From Anaerolineales bacterium UBA3001 (GTDB taxonomy: Bacteria > Chloroflexota > Anaerolineae > Anaerolineales > UBA11657): a DNA stretch of 10,634 nt. The stretch lies in contig DDZT01000133.1 in NCBI GenBank assembly GCA_002346435.1, positions 1-10,634 on the forward strand, read 5' to 3'. Of this stretch, positions 6,670 to 10,634 are shown piece after piece. Both the position numbers and the translations under genes were made by a program. How positions within the stretch are numbered: position 1 is the stretch's first letter; each line of letters opens with the position of its first letter. The notes under the pieces were generated by a model. The model was not told the DNA's origin. It saw only the letters and a program-made list of their open reading frames with translations, and searched no databases.

Positions 6670-7086
6670 TTAGCGTGTTAGAAATAATATCGATGTAATA
6701 CCAAATAGAAGACCTAGTAGTTTCTGAGTTGTAACAGGTTCTCTAAAAAATATGATAGATAGTATTGTGGCTACCACCATATTTAGGCCTACTATTGGAA
6801 AGACTTTGCTGCCTTCACCACCACTTGATAATGCTAGGAATGTGCCAATTGCTCCTGTGGATGCACATATTCCAGTAATAATTGCTAGGTTGGTTAGTTT
6901 GATGGACAACGTAAATTGCTGTTTTTGTATTATATGTATGATTACCATGACTGCTATATATGTTAACCCTTGTACCATTAGGTAGCTTGGTTGATATGGT
7001 TTGCTGGGAGTTGCAAACTTCCAGAAAAAATTAGTTAGCCCAAACGCAATTAATGCTATAAGTGAAAGTGTAGTTGATGTGCTCAT
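6670..7086 (-). CDS. Half-size EamA/DMT-type membrane protein
   Basis: A 138-residue, very hydrophobic protein with about five transmembrane helices (roughly residues 5-22, 35-53, 65-86, 93-113, 120-136). The C-terminal half has the EamA signature order: a helix beginning VFPIVGLNMVVATILS, then IFFREPVTTQKLLGLLFGI, where the R/E-P-x-T..Q/xxG element between the last two helices is typical of drug/metabolite transporter domains. Full-size EamA proteins carry two such domains over ~300 residues. This has one, so if it transports it probably acts as a dimer, as small DMT proteins do. The ATG at 7086 has GGAG at 7092-7095 (minus strand), 5 nt upstream. Stops of this gene and the quinone oxidoreductase are 56 bp apart and convergent, with no clear terminator hairpin. 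The substrate is unknown. Confidence 0.82.
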   Translation of the reverse strand: MSTSTTLSLIALIAFGLTNFFWKFATPSKPYQPSYLMVQGLTYIAVMVIIHIIQKQQFTLSIKLTNLAIITGICASTGAIGTFLALSSGGEGSKVFPIVGLNMVVATILSIIFFREPVTTQKLLGLLFGITSILFLTR

Positions 7087-7202
7087 TTCTGCTCCAATAA
7101 AAAATATATATGTGATGTATTAACCGTTGTATCATATTATCGTATACAAACACCTATAGTGCTACTTCACTGCACAGATTTGCATGAATATTGCTCAATA
7201 GA

Positions 7203-7231
7203 TTATGATATATCTAATGAGCTGTTATAAT
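7203..7231 (+). promoter_or_regulatory. Extended -10 promoter upstream of the UPF0104-like gene
   Basis: TGTTATAAT (7223-7231) is a perfect -10 box with the TGn extension. A weak -35 (TTATGA, 7203-7208) lies 17 bp upstream. The predicted start near 7238 is downstream of the in-frame TTG at 7231, which argues against that TTG as the initiation codon. An 8-bp palindrome GATATATC (7207-7214) lies in the spacer. Confidence 0.55.
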
Positions 7232-7308
7232 TGCCGGCTATAAATTTAATGGTTTGGCGAGGTGATCAGGCGATTTTTTCAAATAGAAATAGCAATGATT
7301 TTAATGTT

Positions 7309-8301
7309 ATGAAGAGACGATTGCAGATATTACTCGGCGTGCTGTTTAGTTTAGGCGCAATTATATTTCTATTTCGAGGAATTGAAATAGGAGTATTGGC
7401 TGTTGAAATGTCTAAGTTTAATTACTGGTCCATCATACCGTTTGCAATATTAGAGACTTTGTCTCTATGGGCGCGCGGTATGCGTTGGAGGGTGCTATTA
7501 GAGGAAAAAGTTAGCGGCCCCCGATTATTTTGGATAACTAACATAAGTTACTACCTGAGTAACATACTTCCATTGCGCATAGGCGAGCTTGGAAGGGTGT
7601 ATTTGGTGACTAGAAATAGTGATGTTACAGGGATGCAGGCACTATCCACTGCCGTACTAGAAAGAATGTTTGATGTGGTTACTGTTTTTATTATGTTGTT
7701 TTTGGTACTTCCCTTTGTGCCAGACCATGGTCTTGTTACTTCAGTGTCTTATGTAATTGTTGGAGGGGTCATAGTCGTAATAATAGGGTTATTTGCTGTG
7801 GCGCGCAATAGAAAAAGTGTGGCAAAGATTGTTGGTCTTATAACTCGCAGACTTGGTACCAAATTTGGTGCATGGATTAATGAAGGGTTTGAAAAATTTT
7901 TTGAAAGTATAGATTTGGTGAGAGGTAGACGTGTGCTGTTGGCTTCGGTTTGGTGCATTGTTGTGTGGGTATTTTCTGTACTTGCAACATATTATTTGTT
8001 GCTTAACTTTTCTCCGGGTCAACAACTATATGAGGGCGTGTTCGTGACAGCATTACTGGCGCTAGGTATTGCTTTACCATCTGTGCCAGCTAGTGTAGGA
8101 ATATGGGAGGCTAGTGCAGTAGCTGCGTTGGCAGTTTTAGGGGTTAATAGAGAGACGGCTCTTGCGTTTGCGATAGTTTTACATTTGATTGTTTTTATAA
8201 AAATGGCTATATTAGGTGTCGTAGGCTTGTATCTTGAAGGAGAAAACCTGAATGATTTGGTTCTACAGGCGAAAAGATTGATTAAATCAATGCGTAGTTA
8301 G
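7309..8301 (+). CDS. UPF0104 / LPG-synthase-TM-like integral membrane protein (flippase-like)
   Basis: A 330-residue polytopic membrane protein of the family that includes the membrane half of lysylphosphatidylglycerol synthase (MprF) and AglD-type proteins. The family signature is NILPLRIGELGRVYLVTR at residues 85-102, followed by ALSTAVLERMFDVV (111-124) and the C-terminal PSVPASVGIWEASAVAALAVLGVNRETAL (257-285) with a following HLIVF helix. It lacks the cytoplasmic aminoacyl-transferase domain, so a lipid-flipping or polyprenyl-glycolipid role is more likely than lysyl transfer. The start is uncertain. ATG at 7309 gives the usual short basic N-terminus (MKRRLQ) before helix 1 but has no clear ribosome site. 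ATG at 7249 and a non-standard ATT at 7273, placed after a long GAGGTGATC match to the anti-Shine-Dalgarno, are alternatives. The pentapeptide gene follows 32 bp downstream. A GT4 glycosyltransferase nearby is consistent with envelope glycolipid work, though not proof. Confidence 0.82.
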   Translation: MKRRLQILLGVLFSLGAIIFLFRGIEIGVLAVEMSKFNYWSIIPFAILETLSLWARGMRWRVLLEEKVSGPRLFWITNISYYLSNILPLRIGELGRVYLVTRNSDVTGMQALSTAVLERMFDVVTVFIMLFLVLPFVPDHGLVTSVSYVIVGGVIVVIIGLFAVARNRKSVAKIVGLITRRLGTKFGAWINEGFEKFFESIDLVRGRRVLLASVWCIVVWVFSVLATYYLLLNFSPGQQLYEGVFVTALLALGIALPSVPASVGIWEASAVAALAVLGVNRETALAFAIVLHLIVFIKMAILGVVGLYLEGENLNDLVLQAKRLIKSMRS

Positions 8302-8333
8302 GACCAGTCTGCCTAGTCATCATTGAATATTAA

Positions 8334-8717
8334 ATGAATATTTATAAAGATAACGGTTTTAGTCACAAGGAAATTATAATTTTACTTAATTCTGGAAGAA
8401 GGCCGCTATGGTTACCATCGGCTAATCTTGAAGGCGCTTTGTTGATCAAGGCTGATATGATAGGTGCTAATATGTCGAGGGCTAATCTGCGCAATGCAGA
8501 ATTGTCTCAGGCTGATCTAAGTGGTGCTGACCTTAGCTATGCAGTGCTTTCTAATGCTAACCTAAGCAAAGCAAATCTTAGCGGTGCCAACATGTTACAT
8601 TGTGATATGAGTGATGTGAAGTTAGCTAATGCGAAATATACCGTAGATACTCGATGGCCCGAAGATTTTAATCCTGAGTTGTATGGGGCAATATTAAGAG
8701 ATACACATCCTCATTAG
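8334..8717 (+). CDS. Pentapeptide-repeat protein
   Basis: 127 residues. After a leader of about 29 residues (which includes HKEIIILLNSGRRPLWLP), there are about 14 consecutive A(D/N)LxX units from residue 30 to about 100 (ANLEG, ADMIG, ANMSR, ANLRN, ADLSG, ADLSY, ANLSK, ANLSG and degenerate neighbours). These would form roughly 3.5 coils of a right-handed quadrilateral beta-helix. The tail TRWPEDFNPELYGAIL resembles the WPxxFxPxxxGA ending common in bacterial pentapeptide proteins. Such proteins range from DNA-gyrase-protecting Qnr/MfpA mimics to scaffolds. This one is too short for a Qnr-type ~200-residue dimer, so no resistance role is claimed. The ATG at 8334 has no clear ribosome site. 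It lies 32 bp after the UPF0104-like gene and could be read from the same transcript. Confidence 0.87.
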   Translation: MNIYKDNGFSHKEIIILLNSGRRPLWLPSANLEGALLIKADMIGANMSRANLRNAELSQADLSGADLSYAVLSNANLSKANLSGANMLHCDMSDVKLANAKYTVDTRWPEDFNPELYGAILRDTHPH

Positions 8718-8769
8718 TTTGTGCTGCTGTCGATTTAAAATAATCCACAGAAATAAGCAAAGCAGGTGG

Positions 8770-9336
8770 TTATTCACGGTCATTTACAAGTATGCTGGCA
8801 AGATAAGATAATTGCCCTAGATTGAGTGTTGGACTAATGCGATGTGCTATGTCCTCCATAAGACAGCCTATAAAATGAATGTTTTTAGGGAATATAAGTG
8901 CAGCTTGTGCACGAAACAATACGGTAGCATTTATTATATTGCCGTCCAAGCGAAAATGTATTTCTCGCATACACTTGGCGTCATCGTCATTAGAATGGTG
9001 AGCGAAAGAGTTGTTCGGGATAGTTATAACTGCTCGCTTGGAGTGTGGAAAGCCTTGTAATGCAGTAACTACATTATCTATTTTTTTGGTTATACCTGAG
9101 CGGTAGTTGCCTTGTCCACCGCCTCTTTGGTCTGAAAATACAGATAACTGCATCTGATTAAGATCTTTCCCAAGGTTCCATAAGGTATAGGCCTCAAGCA
9201 CATGTTTTGGGAAAAGGTCAGTTTCAATTAGGTAATCTGACATATCTATTGTTCTATGATAATTGAATTCTATTTTCCCATTAGCGGTTATAGAACTCAT
9301 CTCTTTCCATACTTCTATACAGGTCATAGCTGTCAT
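8770..9336 (-). CDS. Divergent thymidylate-synthase-family protein with altered active site
   Basis: A 188-residue protein whose order of blocks matches thymidylate synthase. Against E. coli ThyA from memory: GNYR (77-80) sits where VYGKQWR is; KKIDNVVTALQGFPHSKRAV (84-103) matches HIDQITTVLNQLKNDPDSRRII; AKCMREIHFRLDGNI (120-134) matches APCHAFFQFYVADGKL, giving a candidate nucleophile Cys122 for Cys146; ATVLFRAQA (137-145) matches QLYQRSCD, keeping Arg142; and KNIHFIGCLMEDIA (151-164) matches FNIASYALLVHMMA, keeping Asn152. Lost are the Ser167 and Asp169 equivalents (Ala143, Ala145), the His after the Cys (Met123), and the final H-x-Y that contacts the dUMP ribose. It is shorter than canonical TS (~264 residues). 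The family call rests on motif order, so confidence is moderate. It may act on another pyrimidine nucleotide or be non-catalytic. The ATG at 9336 has a GGGTGG-like ribosome site 6 nt upstream; ATG at 9327 is an alternative. The gene converges on the pentapeptide gene. Confidence 0.6.
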   Translation of the reverse strand: MTAMTCIEVWKEMSSITANGKIEFNYHRTIDMSDYLIETDLFPKHVLEAYTLWNLGKDLNQMQLSVFSDQRGGGQGNYRSGITKKIDNVVTALQGFPHSKRAVITIPNNSFAHHSNDDDAKCMREIHFRLDGNIINATVLFRAQAALIFPKNIHFIGCLMEDIAHRISPTLNLGQLSYLASILVNDRE

Positions 9337-9381
9337 ACAAAACCACCCATAAGTTAGTGTATAAACGATATGTACGTGTGT

Positions 9382-9387
9382 ATTATA
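9382..9387 (-). promoter_or_regulatory. Possible -10 box for the thymidylate-synthase-like gene
   Basis: TATAAT on the minus strand, about 45 nt upstream of the ATG at 9336. No good -35 hexamer is visible at 16-18 bp, so support is weak. Confidence 0.3.
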
Positions 9388-9493
9388 TCTGAACGTGATG
9401 TTTCATATGATAAAGCTTCTTTCCCTGTTTTCACAACCGGTAGATTGGAAGATCATTTAGGGGATTTAATCTGGTTATTGTTGTACACTCATC

Positions 9494-9563
9494 AGGCTTG
9501 CTCAGTATAATATTGTGAGACTATATTGGTGTACAGTTGGTGTTATTATTGACTGGCAAGCCT
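9494..9563. repeat. Long imperfect inverted repeat upstream of the glycosyltransferase
   Basis: The left arm 9494-9512 (AGGCTTGC, bulged T9502, CAGT, ATAATA) pairs with the right arm 9544-9563 (TATTAT, bulged TG, ACTG, GCAAGCCT). That makes 18 base pairs with one single-nucleotide and one two-nucleotide bulge, around a 31-nt loop. It ends 22 nt before the TTG start of the glycosyltransferase and its left arm contains the TATAAT at 9506-9511. A further 7-bp pair, TGTACAC (9482-9488) with GTGTACA (9529-9535), reaches into the loop. It could be an operator, an RNA hairpin or a remnant of a palindromic repeat element. Confidence 0.65.
9506..9511 (+). promoter_or_regulatory. Possible -10 box for the glycosyltransferase gene
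   Basis: A perfect TATAAT lies about 75 nt before the start codon. The best upstream hexamer is TTGTAC (9481-9486), at a long 19-bp spacing, so the -35 is poor. The box sits within the left arm of the inverted repeat. Confidence 0.4.
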
Positions 9564-9585
9564 CAACTGTTTTAGTGGTGAATAT

Positions 9586-10634
9586 TTGAAAGTATTAGTA
9601 GCTCTAACTTATTATCGGCCACATGTTTCAGGGCTGACTATATATGTAGAACGTCTTGCTCGGGCGCTAGTGGAACGCGGTCATCAAGTGACTGTTCTTA
9701 CTTCTCGTTATGATTCATCTTTGGCATCGAACGAAGTGCTTGATGGTGTGAGCGTTGTTAGGGTGCCGGTTGTTATGCGCGTTAGCAAAGGAGTGATAAT
9801 GCCCACAATCGGTTTTGTGGCAAGTAAGTTGGTGTACTCACACGATGTACTAAGTATACATTTACCACAGCTGGATGCTAGTGGGATTGCTTTAAGAGCT
9901 CGTATATTGGGCAAGCCATCAATATTAACTTACCATTCAGATTTGATGCTGCCTATGACAATTTTCAATCGGCTAGTAAATTTATTGGTTGATGCTAGCA
10001 ATCATGTTGCGGCTCGCCTTTCGGATGCTATATGCGCATACACATCTGATTTTGCCATCAGTTCGCCCTTGCTAAGTCGATACCTCTCAAAAGTACACTA
10101 TATATTGCCTCCGGTTACCGTATCTGATGTTGATGATGAATCAGTGAAACAATGGGCTAAACTACATGGTGTTATTGATGATTATCCTATTGTAGGAGTA
10201 GCTAGTAGACTTGCAGCCGATAAAGGCATTGAATTTTTGCTTGACGCGCTGCCTAAGCTGCTTGAAGCACATCCGAACCTAAAAATACTACATGCTGGTC
10301 CGATTGATCAAGTAATTGGTGAGTCTGCTTACTACGAAAAACTAAAACCTATTTTCAAGCAGTACTCACAATGTTATAAATTTGTAGGGACTTTAGATAG
10401 TGATGACATGGCTCGGTTTTATCGTTCATGTGATTTGCTCGCTTTGCCCAGTATAAATAGTACAGAGACATTTGGATTAGTGCAGATAGAGGCTGCATTA
10501 TGTGGTGTTTCGACTATTGCGAGTAATCTCCCAGGTGTAAGGGTGCCTACTCAGATGACGGGCATGGGATTTACGGTTGAACCTGGCAACGCAGATAAGC
10601 TTGGTGAAGGCATATTGAGATTGCTGGATGAAAA
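9586..10634 (+). CDS. GT4-family glycosyltransferase, 3' end cut by window edge
   Basis: A GT-B fold retaining glycosyltransferase, cytoplasmic or membrane-associated, likely transferring a sugar from a nucleotide-sugar to a lipid or glycan acceptor. The frame is open from 9586 to the window end (349 codons). The N-terminal acceptor domain shows YYRPHVSGLTIYVERLARALVERGH at about residues 9-33, the usual GT4 opening. The C-terminal donor domain begins near VGVASRLAADKGIEFLLDAL and contains the EX7E signature ETFGLVQIE (Glu294 and Glu302) followed by GVSTIASNLPGVR. The start is TTG at 9586, just after a GGTGA ribosome-site-like sequence at 9577-9581. An in-frame stop at 9550 and no in-frame ATG before the conserved region leave little choice. 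The right end is missing only the last part of the donor domain. The acceptor is unknown; PimA-, MshA- and diacylglycerol-glucosyltransferase-like roles are all possible. Confidence 0.9.
   Translation, partial: MKVLVALTYYRPHVSGLTIYVERLARALVERGHQVTVLTSRYDSSLASNEVLDGVSVVRVPVVMRVSKGVIMPTIGFVASKLVYSHDVLSIHLPQLDASGIALRARILGKPSILTYHSDLMLPMTIFNRLVNLLVDASNHVAARLSDAICAYTSDFAISSPLLSRYLSKVHYILPPVTVSDVDDESVKQWAKLHGVIDDYPIVGVASRLAADKGIEFLLDALPKLLEAHPNLKILHAGPIDQVIGESAYYEKLKPIFKQYSQCYKFVGTLDSDDMARFYRSCDLLALPSINSTETFGLVQIEAALCGVSTIASNLPGVRVPTQMTGMGFTVEPGNADKLGEGILRLLDE

Noticed and set aside
8334..8717. Quinolone-resistance (Qnr/MfpA) role for the pentapeptide protein
   Set aside because: The repeat domain is only about 3.5 coils and lacks the length and dimer module of Qnr-type proteins; the fold alone does not support the function.
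8842..9060. Plus-strand frame opposite the thymidylate-synthase-like gene
   Set aside because: It reads as antisense noise with no motif, while the minus strand shows ordered TS-like blocks.
9708..9914. Minus-strand frame inside the glycosyltransferase
   Set aside because: The plus-strand GT4 frame is continuous from 9586 to the end and carries the family signature.

Overview
The window looks like a stretch of bacterial chromosome: AT-rich (roughly 40% GC by eye), densely coded, with short intergenic gaps, several TTG/GTG starts and mixed strand orientation. I see no insertion sequence, phage module, CRISPR array or rRNA. The gene content (NuoG-like plus molybdopterin formate dehydrogenase, long-form formate-tetrahydrofolate ligase, cupin, GT4 glycosyltransferase, UPF0104-type membrane protein) would fit an uncultured, non-proteobacterial lineage such as a marine Chloroflexota (SAR202-like). 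That placement is a guess from gene style, not a demonstrated assignment.

Left block (1-4649, + strand): a formate module. The 3' part of a NuoG/HoxU-like iron-sulfur subunit runs in from the left edge, followed by a separate 722-residue molybdopterin formate dehydrogenase catalytic subunit with cysteine (not selenocysteine) at the active site, then a ~632-residue formate-tetrahydrofolate ligase that closely resembles the C-terminal domain of eukaryotic C1-THF synthase. Together they connect formate with CO2/NAD(P)H on one side and with 10-formyl-THF/ATP on the other.

Middle block (4650-6613): a tRNA-Lys(CTT) gene sits behind a perfect-consensus sigma-70 promoter. A minus-strand pair follows, a small cupin and a two-helix membrane protein joined by a TTGA stop/start overlap. 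Divergent from it is a zinc-free quinone oxidoreductase of the MDR superfamily.

Right block (6670-10634): a half-size EamA-type membrane protein (-), a UPF0104/LPG-synthase-TM-like integral membrane protein (+) behind an extended -10 promoter, a pentapeptide-repeat protein (+), a short and highly divergent thymidylate-synthase-family protein (-), and the 5' part of a GT4 glycosyltransferase (+, TTG start) that runs off the right edge. The gap before the glycosyltransferase holds an 18-bp imperfect inverted repeat whose left arm contains a TATAAT box.

Most of the window is ordinary metabolism. The items most worth a second look are the thymidylate-synthase-like protein with substituted substrate-binding residues, the long inverted repeat at 9494-9563, the FDH iron-sulfur subunit that has lost its His/Cys3 cluster site, and the eukaryote-like FTHFS next to FDH.
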